From an uncultured Bacilli bacterium (GTDB taxonomy: Bacteria > Bacillota_I > Bacilli_A > RF39 > UBA660), in assembly GCA_947626445.1 (NCBI GenBank), contig CANQSC010000014.1:1-19376 (forward strand): a stretch of DNA of 19,376 nucleotides. The letters are read 5' to 3'. The notes under the pieces are model-generated. The model was not told the origin of the DNA, made no database searches, and saw only the letters and a list, made by a program, of their open reading frames with translations. Shown here piece by piece: positions 7,206 to 15,446 of this stretch. Within the stretch, counting starts at the first letter, position 1; each line of letters starts with the position of its first letter. Both the position numbers and the translations under genes were made by a program.

Positions 7206-8990
7206 CTATAATCCACCACCAGAACCAAAGGAATCTAATTCATCTTGAGTGACTATAACATTAATTCTCATTCTTCTATTTCCACAGACAAATAAAGCTT
7301 CACCTTGATTATAGTATTTAATACTTTCTTTTTCGCTTTCGTTTAAATCAATTAATTGTGATAAATCATCAATAGCTTGTTTTCTTAAGCCCATTACTAA
7401 ATAATAAGCAGCATTATCAAAAATAGCTTTACCATGAGTTATAACACTAGGTGCGGCAAAGTCAGTTGGTTGCTGAGTAACAATGATAGTTCCAGTATTA
7501 TACTTACGACTTCGTCTTTGAATTTGAGCTAAGAACTCAGCACCTAATTCATTTTTAGTTGATAAAAGAACATGAGCTTCATCAACATACATAACTGTAT
7601 TAACGCTTGGATCTAAACATAAGCCCCACGCATATTTTAAAACGTTAAAGAATAAAGCATTTCTTACATTTTCATCTGCATTCATTAATTCTTTAATATT
7701 AAATACGATAAAATCACTATTAATATCCAAAGTTGTATGTCCCGTAAAATAATAACGTAATTCTTTAACTAAAGGTCTAACTTTAAGTTCAAGTCTTTCC
7801 ATTACATCTCGTTCATGAGTACGCTCTGTCATGGATAATAATCGACCTTTAATTGTAGCATACACATCATCAAAAGTTGGATAATCCTCACTCGTAAATT
7901 TAGTATAATCCGTATCATAATCAATTTTATAACGTTTATAAGTATCTGTTACTACTTCCGTAAACATTGTTAAGACATCTTCTTCAATATCAGGTGCATA
8001 ATATTTCATAAAGGCTTTTAATTGTTGTAAAGTTCTAGTTAAAACCGTATACCCTAAACCTTGATTTATTTCATCTTCATCAGCATCAATGACAATTTCT
8101 AAAGGATTGACCATTCCAAAATCGCCACCTTTACCAAGGTCTAAAAAGTCTCCACCCATATTAGTAGCCATATCTTTTAATTCTCCTTCAGGGTCAACAC
8201 AGACAATTTTATATTCATTTCTAATATGACTTCTAAGTAATAATTTAGCAGCAGTTGATTTTCCTGAACCAGTAGTACCTAAAATAATCATATTGGCATT
8301 ATTACGGTTGTGTTCTTTCTTTATTTGATATAAGAATTGATTAAATAAGACAACTCCTCCTGAAAAATCGACACCAAATAAAGTACTATTTCCTGGATCT
8401 TTAATACTATCAAAAATAAATGGATACATTGCCGCAATGGTAACAGATGGAATAGGTGCTCCTACTCGTTCTTCAATATCTTGTTTAGGAAAAATTGGTA
8501 ACATTGATTTAATTACTTTTTCTTGTTCAAACATTAAAGATATCCCACGCATACCTAAAGCATCTAAATAATTTCTAACTTGCATTTTCTTACCATTTAA
8601 TTCATCTTTGGTATCAGCTGAAATAAAGATATGTAATTGAAAGTCAAAAATTCTTGCTTGCGTAGCCACTAACATCGAAATAAATTGTTCTAATGATTCA
8701 TAATCTTGTCTAATTCGTTCTTGAATAGTCCGATCTCTCTCTGTTTGATAACGACTTTTTAAATCCGCAATTTCTTTATTAATCATTCTTTGTAATGTTG
8801 ATAATTCAATAGGGATATGTTTAGCAACAATTTTAATACCAGATAAATTAGTTAAATTTGCTAAATAGCCTTGAGATATAAATTTTGGAAAACTTACGAC
8901 TGTTAAAATGGTACAATACTTACCACTCATCATAAATTCAGTTGGTTTAAATTCTACTCCCTTTGGAGCAATCTGTGCTTTTAGGTTCAT
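7206..8990 (-). CDS. VirB4-type T4SS ATPase, middle and ATPase domains
   Basis: A 594-residue AAA+/RecA-fold ATPase of the Gram-positive VirB4 (TrsE/ConE-like) family, the motor of type IV secretion at the cytoplasmic membrane. Residues 1-200 form the VirB4 middle region, with a helical stretch at about 62-110. Walker A GTTGSGKST is at 238-246, Walker B VMYVDEAH is at 466-473, and TQQPTDF (505-511) is the conserved post-Walker segment. All catalytic motifs look intact. It starts with an ATGA overlap on the preceding gene, which supplies the usual VirB4 N-terminal portion, so the protein is encoded in two pieces. VirB4 normally contacts VirB3/PrgI and VirB6-like proteins, both encoded just upstream. 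It is the last gene of the cluster. Confidence 0.9.
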   Translation of the reverse strand: MNLKAQIAPKGVEFKPTEFMMSGKYCTILTVVSFPKFISQGYLANLTNLSGIKIVAKHIPIELSTLQRMINKEIADLKSRYQTERDRTIQERIRQDYESLEQFISMLVATQARIFDFQLHIFISADTKDELNGKKMQVRNYLDALGMRGISLMFEQEKVIKSMLPIFPKQDIEERVGAPIPSVTIAAMYPFIFDSIKDPGNSTLFGVDFSGGVVLFNQFLYQIKKEHNRNNANMIILGTTGSGKSTAAKLLLRSHIRNEYKIVCVDPEGELKDMATNMGGDFLDLGKGGDFGMVNPLEIVIDADEDEINQGLGYTVLTRTLQQLKAFMKYYAPDIEEDVLTMFTEVVTDTYKRYKIDYDTDYTKFTSEDYPTFDDVYATIKGRLLSMTERTHERDVMERLELKVRPLVKELRYYFTGHTTLDINSDFIVFNIKELMNADENVRNALFFNVLKYAWGLCLDPSVNTVMYVDEAHVLLSTKNELGAEFLAQIQRRSRKYNTGTIIVTQQPTDFAAPSVITHGKAIFDNAAYYLVMGLRKQAIDDLSQLIDLNESEKESIKYYNQGEALFVCGNRRMRINVIVTQDELDSFGSGGGL

Positions 8991-9562
8991 TCTGGACTCA
9001 CCATCCCACTATAAGAGGTCATTACTCCTCCATTAAAGAAATTATCTAAAATAACTCTTAAATCATTATTAGATGTTTGTTGACTATTTAATCCACAATT
9101 AGCTAAATTACTAATCATTTGATGTAAACGTTTTTGAATAACATCCATTTTCTTTTCTTTAAACAAAATATAATACTCAGTATCAACAACATTATATTCT
9201 GCTGACATAAACATATTAGCTTTATTAATATCTTGAGTTATTAATTTTCTTGTATTAGCATTAGTAGCATTATTATATAAAATTTGTAATTGTGATAAGT
9301 AAACTTGAATATCAACAGGACGATCTGCAACTACCAACCAAAATTCATAATTAATTGTATTATAAAAATTTTGTAATTGATAAATAGCATTATCTCTAGT
9401 TCCGGCATCTAAAATAAAAATATTTCGCGGAGCTACTTTAACTCCTGTAACATATTCACCGTTTTCTAACTGAATCATTCCATTTAAAATATTTTTAATT
9501 GGAACCCAATCTTCACTCCATTTACTTAGTAATTCTTTATCATTTTTACTCTTCTTTGCCAT
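8987..9562 (-). CDS. VirB4 N-terminal domain as a separate protein
   Basis: A 191-residue protein without signal or TM segment. It opens with a charged tail (MAKKSKNDKE), then SEDWVPIKNILNGMIQLENG and YVTGVKVAPRNIF. This resembles the N-terminal domain that precedes the ATPase region in Gram-positive VirB4 proteins. Together with the following gene it gives a normal VirB4 length of about 785 residues. The TGA stop overlaps the next ATG (ATGA), typical of translational coupling and equimolar production. Its own ATG lies 17 bases inside the PrgI gene. A sequencing frameshift is unlikely because both pieces have clean ends. The family assignment rests on position and general resemblance more than on a single motif. 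Confidence 0.68.
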   Translation of the reverse strand: MAKKSKNDKELLSKWSEDWVPIKNILNGMIQLENGEYVTGVKVAPRNIFILDAGTRDNAIYQLQNFYNTINYEFWLVVADRPVDIQVYLSQLQILYNNATNANTRKLITQDINKANMFMSAEYNVVDTEYYILFKEKKMDVIQKRLHQMISNLANCGLNSQQTSNNDLRVILDNFFNGGVMTSYSGMVSPE

Positions 9563-9860
9563 GCATCATACACCAACCTTTCCAATAATACCTTTTTCTT
9601 CCCATCATAAATGTTACTATATTCGTTATTAATTGTAACACATTATGATAATTTGGAACAGGGATAACTAAAAAACCCGATATCAAAGCTGGTAAAATAA
9701 CTATTAAAGCGGTAGTAAAATTCATACCTTGAAAAATAATTAGCATTATAAGTGTAACCGCACAACCAATTCCAAAAATTGCTAAATCAATTCCCGTAAA
9801 AAATCCTAAAATTAATTTTGATTTTTTGGTATTTGCTGGTATCAAATAGTTATTATTCAT
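9546..9860 (-). CDS. PrgI family (VirB3-like) T4SS membrane protein
   Basis: A 104-residue protein with the PrgI layout: an N-terminal IPANTKKSKLILG segment, two TM helices (about 21-44 and 47-66), and a cytoplasmic tail ending in FMMGRKRYYWKGW, close to the RRY-Y-W motif common in the family. PrgI proteins correspond to VirB3 and anchor VirB4 at the membrane; in many conjugative elements prgI directly precedes virB4, as here. ATG 9860 has GGGGAA eight to nine bases upstream. The gene overlaps the VirB4 N-terminal gene by 17 bases, and the VirB6-like gene ends 20 bases before its start. Confidence 0.82.
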   Translation of the reverse strand: MNNNYLIPANTKKSKLILGFFTGIDLAIFGIGCAVTLIMLIIFQGMNFTTALIVILPALISGFLVIPVPNYHNVLQLITNIVTFMMGRKRYYWKGWCMMHGKEE

Positions 9861-9879
9861 CTAATATTCCCCATTTCTA

Positions 9880-12114
9880 TTATTTTTTCTTTTCACTGTT
9901 ATTTCCACTAATATTATATTCTTTCATCATTTTTTCAAAGTTAGATTTAAATGATGCATCAGCTTTAGCATTGCCAACCGCTTTATTAACTTGAGCTTGA
10001 TGATGATATTTCTTTTCTTCAGATGTATAATTTCTTCTAGCTTCAATACTTGCTTTATCATATTCATGATTTTTATATTCATCTCTAATAGACTGTCTTA
10101 CTGCTTTTCTATCAAAGCTAAATCTTGAATTCATAACTTCTTCTAAGTCGTCATTATGATACTCTTCATTTTGAATACTTTCAATTTGCTGTCTAATCTT
10201 GCTAATATTTTTTTGCATTTCACTATCATCAAATGTATTACTGTCAATTCTATTAAATTCATTTTTTAAACTAATAGCTAAATCTGTATTATCAAATGTA
10301 GTTTGATTAAGAGCACTAATTTCTTTTTGAAGTCTATTTTCAGCTATAACATCATTATTGTCTCGTGCGTAACTTAATTCCATATTTTTTTGTTGTAATT
10401 TACTATTTTTTTCTGCTTCAAATTCATTACGTTTTTGATTAATTTTACTTTCTAGTTCACTAAGTTGTTGAATTTTATTATCATTAAACTCTTTCATATT
10501 ATTTTTTAATTCAGAAGTTAACTTATTTAAATTTTCATTAAGTTCTATAAGTTTATCAATTTTTTTATCTTCAAATTCTGCCTGTTCAGTCCTAAATTTG
10601 TTAGTTGCTTCTCGAACCATTTGATTATACCTTCTTCTAGCCTCATTTTCTCTTTCATCAATAATTGGATCTTCAAATCTTTTCATTTGTTCTTCATTAT
10701 TTTTAGCAGCATTCAGTTTAGCAGTTCCAGTTAAGCGATTATAAATTTTTGTACCCCATGATTGTCGTCCAAATAAACCAGCTTTACCTTTATAGTCACC
10801 AGTCAACGTAGAATATAAATTTTGTTTTTGCTTGCCAAATTGAGCACCAGAATTTTTCCAACCATTAGCCAAACCAAAAGCAAAACCCGCTGCACGTGCT
10901 CCATTAGCAAGTCCAGCAATTCCACCACCAAGAGAACCAGTTACTGCACCTCTTACTTTTCCAGCACCGTTAACAATAGCATTACCTAAGAAACCACTAG
11001 CTTTTAACTTATCTTTAATTCCAAGCTTAATATTACCAGAATCAAGTCCTAACATATCACTTAACATTTTAGGAGCTTGTTTAGCAAAAGCAAGTAAGCC
11101 CAATAATATAATGACTAATACTACTAAACCTTGAATTCCACTAGTTGCATATTTAAACATATCCATATTAGCTATTTCGCTAAAGAAATAAATTACTAAA
11201 TACATAATTCCAACTCTAATAAAAACTTCAAAATAAACCGTTAAAGTTAATTTAAGCCATTTATCAAATGTTCCTTTTTTACCCGGAATCATTCTTAAAA
11301 CAACTGGAATAGGTGCAATTAACTGGCAAAAAGCAAATTTTACAATCCTAATACCTAAATCTAAACAAAATGAAAATATGATATATAACAATGCTACTCC
11401 ACAAGCAGTTGACAAAATTGGCTTATAACCTAAAGAAACAGTTTTCCCTTCAGCAACAATTTCTGGTTCTCCATCATTATCAGCATCAGGCTCCCAAGAT
11501 TCACTAATTGTTTTTTGATCTTCTATAGCCCAGTCAGATAAAATTGGTAATAGAGTAAACATACCATCCTCAATTAATTCAGCTTTCAAATCAAACCAAC
11601 TATAATTATCAGCTAACCTAACATTATAGTTCCCTGGATTTAAAAATGGATTTATAGCTGTATAAGCCATATAATTACCATATTCGCTTATACTATTCGA
11701 ATCAGTTGAACCTGTACCAAAAATAATCGCTCCTATAACATTTTCCTTAAAAATAATACCTTGTATTTTATAAGCATAATCAAAAATTGTTGGCAAAAAA
11801 CCTAACATAACTAATGATATTACAATATTTTGAGCAAGTTTAGTTAAACTTTTATCACCTGAAGTTGCCTTATCAGGATCTACTAAAGAAGTAAGCAAAG
11901 CATAAGCTAAATAAAATAACATTACTACACCAATAATAGCATATATTCTTTTAGCAAAATTACTAAAAAAAGCATCTTGGAAAATTCTAGCATCAGCTAA
12001 TTTTATAAAAATTTGATATACTTGAGAGACTGCCCAATAAATACAGCCATCAATTAATAATAATATTTTATGAAACATATTGTTTAACCAAGTTCCAATA
12101 AAAGATATTAACAT
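9880..12114 (-). CDS. VirB6/TrbL-like multi-spanning channel protein with cytoplasmic coiled coil
   Basis: A 744-residue membrane protein. About six TM segments (roughly 55-75, 93-113, 238-258, 260-276, 288-312, 325-345) surround an extracytoplasmic loop (about 125-235). The block FAFCQLIAPIPVVLRMIPGKKG is typical of Gram-positive VirB6-like proteins. A Gly/Ala-rich stretch follows (375-425), then a long charged, heptad-like region (about 475-735) likely to form a cytoplasmic coiled coil. Residues 209-218 (PDADNDGEPE) look like a calcium-binding D-x-D-x-D-G loop in the external loop. VirB6 proteins form part of the inner membrane channel and bind VirB4 and VirB3. GGAGGT eight bases before ATG 12114 fixes the start. 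A promoter may lie in the end of the previous gene, making this the head of a virB6-prgI-virB4 sub-operon. Confidence 0.78.
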   Translation of the reverse strand: MLISFIGTWLNNMFHKILLLIDGCIYWAVSQVYQIFIKLADARIFQDAFFSNFAKRIYAIIGVVMLFYLAYALLTSLVDPDKATSGDKSLTKLAQNIVISLVMLGFLPTIFDYAYKIQGIIFKENVIGAIIFGTGSTDSNSISEYGNYMAYTAINPFLNPGNYNVRLADNYSWFDLKAELIEDGMFTLLPILSDWAIEDQKTISESWEPDADNDGEPEIVAEGKTVSLGYKPILSTACGVALLYIIFSFCLDLGIRIVKFAFCQLIAPIPVVLRMIPGKKGTFDKWLKLTLTVYFEVFIRVGIMYLVIYFFSEIANMDMFKYATSGIQGLVVLVIILLGLLAFAKQAPKMLSDMLGLDSGNIKLGIKDKLKASGFLGNAIVNGAGKVRGAVTGSLGGGIAGLANGARAAGFAFGLANGWKNSGAQFGKQKQNLYSTLTGDYKGKAGLFGRQSWGTKIYNRLTGTAKLNAAKNNEEQMKRFEDPIIDERENEARRRYNQMVREATNKFRTEQAEFEDKKIDKLIELNENLNKLTSELKNNMKEFNDNKIQQLSELESKINQKRNEFEAEKNSKLQQKNMELSYARDNNDVIAENRLQKEISALNQTTFDNTDLAISLKNEFNRIDSNTFDDSEMQKNISKIRQQIESIQNEEYHNDDLEEVMNSRFSFDRKAVRQSIRDEYKNHEYDKASIEARRNYTSEEKKYHHQAQVNKAVGNAKADASFKSNFEKMMKEYNISGNNSEKKK

Positions 12115-12153
12115 AAGCTAAAACCTCCAATCTATTTATTTACATATATATTA

Positions 12154-12182
12154 ATTATACAATAAATTATGAAATACCACAA
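12154..12182 (-). promoter_or_regulatory. Possible promoter for the VirB6-PrgI-VirB4 genes
   Basis: A perfect -10 box TATAAT (12159-12154) lies 17 bases downstream of TTGTGG (12182-12177), a weak -35 box, in the 52-base gap and the last codons of the NlpC/P60 gene. It would let the core ATPase/channel genes be expressed separately from the hydrolases. The AT-rich background makes chance matches likely. Confidence 0.4.
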
Positions 12183-13144
12183 TTACTTAAATCATAAAGT
12201 CCAAAAATATTAAATAAAGTTTGCAATAAAAATGGTAAGAAAACAATCAAAATAGCAATAGTCATTCTTTTTATCATTCTTATGTTAGCTTTTTTAAAAC
12301 CATCAGAACTATTATTAGTAATAATTTTTACATAATCTATAATTGTTAAAAGAATGGCAATTATAGGCGCTAAAATAACTATCATATTAAATACCCAATC
12401 TAAAATTTTCTTTAAAGTTTTCTCTTTCTTTGTTCCATTAGACATTGTATAGAATATATTTTCACAAGTAAAATCATCAGAAGTATTTAAAGACAAATCC
12501 ATATATGGGTCATCTAATCTACCACCCAATTCTCCCCCAATACCAGTATTAGTTTCAGAAGCACTACTACTTACATGCACCTCATTCCATTTTTTATATC
12601 TTTTAAAAACGGTAAAATTCCCATTACCTTCTCTTACCTGTGGTCCTGATACGCCATTAACTCTAGAACTATGAAACCAAATGTTATTTCCATTTCTTTT
12701 ACCAACATATATACCTACATGATTATCAGTACTTTGAGTAGAATTATTTAAGCCTATATCCCCTGGTCGCAAATCAGATTGATTAATAGTTTCAAAGGAA
12801 CTAGAAGAATTATAACTACCCGTAAACCACTTACATTCAACTTCTGTTACACCTGCTCGATGAAAGGCTAAAGAAACATAAGCAGAACAATCTAAACTTG
12901 GCGGTGTATTAGTATAGCAAATACCTGTATGACCTCCATAAACTGTACCTTTATTGATCATTAGTCCCGCTTGTCTTATTACTTCTAATCGTCCTTCATC
13001 TAATCCAGTTGGCCAACTACTTTCTAAATTTTTAATTAAACTAGCAATATCATTACTCATTCCTTTAGTATTTACATCATAAGCATAAGATACTTTAGGA
13101 AAAATAATTAACATTAATAATATTATCAATATCTTTTTCATCAT
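12167..13144 (-). CDS. Exported NlpC/P60 peptidoglycan hydrolase fused to a pilin-like two-helix membrane module
   Basis: A 325-residue protein with a signal peptide (1-21, ending VSYA). The cysteine peptidase domain spans about 45-185, with C86 in LDCSAYVSLAF, H142 in DNHVGIYVG and H158 in IWFHSS, the NlpC/P60 triad. Such enzymes cut stem peptides of peptidoglycan and often open the wall for T4SS. A linker (GGRLDDPY, about 207-214) leads to DFTCE, two TM helices (about 250-272 and 293-313) separated by a Lys/Asn-rich loop, and the tail GLYDLSNCGIS. This anchor closely resembles that of the amidase encoded just upstream and, more distantly, those of the five small proteins of the cluster. AGGTGG precedes the two in-tandem ATG codons. 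It starts 7 bases after the amidase stop, so the two are co-transcribed. Confidence 0.83.
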   Translation of the reverse strand: MMKKILIILLMLIIFPKVSYAYDVNTKGMSNDIASLIKNLESSWPTGLDEGRLEVIRQAGLMINKGTVYGGHTGICYTNTPPSLDCSAYVSLAFHRAGVTEVECKWFTGSYNSSSSFETINQSDLRPGDIGLNNSTQSTDNHVGIYVGKRNGNNIWFHSSRVNGVSGPQVREGNGNFTVFKRYKKWNEVHVSSSASETNTGIGGELGGRLDDPYMDLSLNTSDDFTCENIFYTMSNGTKKEKTLKKILDWVFNMIVILAPIIAILLTIIDYVKIITNNSSDGFKKANIRMIKRMTIAILIVFLPFLLQTLFNIFGLYDLSNCGIS

Positions 13145-13151
13145 TATCCAC

Positions 13152-14372
13152 CTATCCTATACCACAACTACTTATATCATATAAGCCAAAAACATGAAGA
13201 AGCAAATCTAATAAATATGGTAAAAATAATAATATAAGCCCAATCGCTAATCTTTTAGCAACTCTTTTCATAGCTTTCTTTTGCTCAGCTGTTGGATCAA
13301 CAGCTGTAGCTACTTTATTAAATTCTGTTAAAGATAAACTAATCGCTAAAACTGGTCCTAAAATTTTAATAAGATTAAAAATATCTTGCAATAAATTTCC
13401 TAAATTATTTAATTCACCAGTATTTATATCTACTAATATAGCTTTACATGTAAAATCATTATTACTAATTATTAATGGATAATTTGAAAAAGGATCATCA
13501 GTTCTTCCACCACTCCATTCTTCTTCATCATCATCTCCAGAATTAACATTATTTAATCTAGCATCACTTCCCGCCATTTCAATTAAAACTTGAGCAAGTT
13601 CTTTAGCAAGTTCATCCTTTTTACTAAGATATATTTTTAAATGAGGCGTATAATCCATAAAAAAAGTTTCTAAATAATATGTAGGAATTCCCCTATCACT
13701 TTGCAAATTATTTATAGCAGTTAAATCGCCAAATAAATCAACATCTCTAGATACCATTGAACCACTTGTTCCTATAACTTTATCTACAGCATTAGTAAGT
13801 TTTCTACCATTAGTAGAATATGGTTCAGTTACTGAATCAAGCATTACAGCACTATATTTTTGCTTACCATCAAAACCATTAAAATGAAGTTCAAAAGCAA
13901 ATAAATATTTATCAGCTCCAATTGAATCAATATGTTTATATAACATTGGACTATAATTACCAATAGTTCCCTGTCTAAAACCACAACATCCATTACCATT
14001 TGGATTACAACCATTACTTTGCCATTCATTAGGATTATTAAAATAAGCATCTCCAACAATTTCATTACTTATCTCATAAGGTATATTTGCTTGTTTTAAA
14101 TATCCAGCAATTTTATCTATCATAATTCTAGCTTCAAGATTTTCATAATAAGTTTTTCCATCAACACTATTACTAGCATGATTACATTCATCCCAACCAT
14201 TTTTATTATATCCAGAACCATGTGCAGCTTCTAATAAAATTCTTTTTTCATTATCAGTTGCTGTAGAAGTATTAACAGCAAAAGCTAATTTTAAATCAAA
14301 AAAAGAAAAGCATCCAATAATGAATACAAAACTAATAATTTTAAAAAAATTAAAATATCTTTGCTTTTGCAA
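13152..14372 (-). CDS. Exported N-acetylmuramoyl-L-alanine amidase (Amidase_3-like) with pilin-like membrane module
   Basis: A 406-residue protein with a signal peptide (about 1-32, ending LAFA). The zinc amidase domain has H51 (AAHGSG), E80 (NLEARI), H163 (FELHFNG) and the catalytic-type E235 (YYLETFF), in the order expected for Amidase_3. It would cleave the amide between N-acetylmuramic acid and the stem peptide. Two Cys-rich inserts (around DECNH and NGCNPNGNGCC) are unusual. The C-terminus repeats the hydrolase anchor: GGRTDDPF, DFTCK, two TM helices, and GLYDISSCGIG. The start is placed at TTG 14372, because AGGAG lies ten bases upstream at the end of the previous gene and gives a compact signal peptide; ATG 14405 is in frame but has no Shine-Dalgarno site and overlaps the previous gene by 20 bases. 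Confidence 0.78.
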   Translation of the reverse strand: MQKQRYFNFFKIISFVFIIGCFSFFDLKLAFAVNTSTATDNEKRILLEAAHGSGYNKNGWDECNHASNSVDGKTYYENLEARIMIDKIAGYLKQANIPYEISNEIVGDAYFNNPNEWQSNGCNPNGNGCCGFRQGTIGNYSPMLYKHIDSIGADKYLFAFELHFNGFDGKQKYSAVMLDSVTEPYSTNGRKLTNAVDKVIGTSGSMVSRDVDLFGDLTAINNLQSDRGIPTYYLETFFMDYTPHLKIYLSKKDELAKELAQVLIEMAGSDARLNNVNSGDDDEEEWSGGRTDDPFSNYPLIISNNDFTCKAILVDINTGELNNLGNLLQDIFNLIKILGPVLAISLSLTEFNKVATAVDPTAEQKKAMKRVAKRLAIGLILLFLPYLLDLLLHVFGLYDISSCGIG

Positions 14373-14385
14373 TTTTGCCACACTC

Positions 14386-14781
14386 CTAACGGCATTCTTT
14401 AACATTTAAAATACAAGATGCACATTCATGATAACTAGTTTCATAATCTGTCCATTCATCTAATAAAGCGAAACCAAAATCTAAAATAGATGGAATAAAA
14501 AAGATTAATACCCCTAAAACTACTCTAGTTGCAATAGTTTTAACTGATTTAAATATTTGATCATCTTTACCAGCAGTTACAGCTTTAAATAAATCAAAGC
14601 AAGCTAAACCAATAATCAATAATGGGACAACTAATTTGATAATATTTATAGCTTCTCCAATAATTCTTAATGTTCCTTTTAAACCTGCACAATAACTTTT
14701 AGTATAATTATCTGCTAATACGGGATTAGCTATAAAAATGCAACATAAAATTATAAATATTAATAATTGTTTCTTCTTCAT
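14386..14781 (-). CDS. Minimal exported two-helix (VirB2/TrbC-like) membrane protein
   Basis: A 131-residue protein that is almost only the shared module: signal peptide (MKKKQLLIFIILCCIFI to VLA), a short external stretch with one Cys (KSYCAGLKG), TM1 (about 40-64, ending CFDLFKAVTAG), a Lys-rich cytoplasmic loop (KDDQIFKSVKTIATR), TM2 with IFFIP, and an external tail ending CASCILNVKEC. Its size, signal peptide and two-helix hairpin match VirB2/TrbC pilins in layout. No pilin-specific motif is certain, so the role is inferred. The start at ATG 14781 has AGGA eight bases upstream; an upstream ATG (14790) overlaps that site and is rejected. Confidence 0.72.
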   Translation of the reverse strand: MKKKQLLIFIILCCIFIANPVLADNYTKSYCAGLKGTLRIIGEAINIIKLVVPLLIIGLACFDLFKAVTAGKDDQIFKSVKTIATRVVLGVLIFFIPSILDFGFALLDEWTDYETSYHECASCILNVKECR

Positions 14782-14815
14782 ATCTAACATCCTAACAAAA
14801 AAAGTATATCATAAA

Positions 14816-14847
14816 TAAATAGTGAAAACAATTGTTTTCACTATTTA
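14816..14847. terminator. Perfect 14-bp hairpin after the 201-residue gene
   Basis: A perfect inverted repeat (14816-14829 and 14834-14847) encloses an AATT loop and covers the stop codon of the upstream gene. On the minus strand it is followed by ATTTATTTATG, a weak U tract. It may act as a partial terminator or protect the 3' end of the mRNA. A TTGTTT-17-TATACT promoter-like pair begins inside its right arm and could start transcription of the next gene. Confidence 0.5.
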
Positions 14848-15446
14848 CATTGACTTACATTTAATATACATTTTTGACATATATTAAACTCAGATTCAAC
14901 TGAATCAAAACCATCTACTAATGAAAAGATGAAACTAATAATTGTTGGAATAAAGAAAATAGCAACACCAGCAATAAGCCTAAATATAAAAGTTTTCAAT
15001 GATTTAGTTATTTCTCCATCTTTACCACCAGTAACAGCTTTAAATAAATCAATAACCCCAAAAATTATTAATAACAATGGAATAACAATCTTAACAATTA
15101 ATAAAATATAACCAATAAATTTTAAAGGTGATTTTAATCTATTACATGGCCCATTATCTCCAAAAGAATTAGAATCATCTTCATCATCTGAATCTTCTTT
15201 ATCATCACTTGTTTTATTATTAGAAGCTATATCAGATTTATAAGAATATTTTTCTCCATCAATAATTACATCATTACCACTATCTTTAACATCACTAGAA
15301 TTACTAGAAATCGTTTTACAATTATCATCTTGACAATAATAAATGTTCCTTCCACCATCAGTTCTTGTATAATAATTTTCAGCATAAACATTTTTAATGC
15401 TAAATATTCCTAAAATAATTAAAAATAAAATTAAATTTTTTTTCAT
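14841..15446 (-). CDS. Exported two-helix membrane protein with acidic linker
   Basis: A 201-residue protein. The signal peptide (1-22, ending VYA) is followed by an external segment with Cys residues (IYYCQDDNCKT) and a strongly acidic linker (SDDKEDSDDEDDSNS, about 80-95). The shared module comes next: Cys (GPCNRLK), TM1 ending in IDLFKAVTGG, the loop KDGEITKSLKTFIFR, TM2 with IFFIPTI, and a tail ending CQKCILNVSQC. The tail is nearly the same as that of the 131-residue neighbour (CASCILNVKEC), so these are recent paralogues. Its ATG shares one base with the preceding stop (TAATG), with AGGAGG upstream. Its function is unknown; a surface or pilin-like role is inferred from layout. Confidence 0.72.
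   Translation of the reverse strand: MKKNLILFLIILGIFSIKNVYAENYYTRTDGGRNIYYCQDDNCKTISSNSSDVKDSGNDVIIDGEKYSYKSDIASNNKTSDDKEDSDDEDDSNSFGDNGPCNRLKSPLKFIGYILLIVKIVIPLLLIIFGVIDLFKAVTGGKDGEITKSLKTFIFRLIAGVAIFFIPTIISFIFSLVDGFDSVESEFNICQKCILNVSQCK

Noticed and set aside
13844..14065. Minus-strand 73-codon frame inside the amidase gene
   Set aside because: It is an out-of-frame shadow of the conserved amidase domain.
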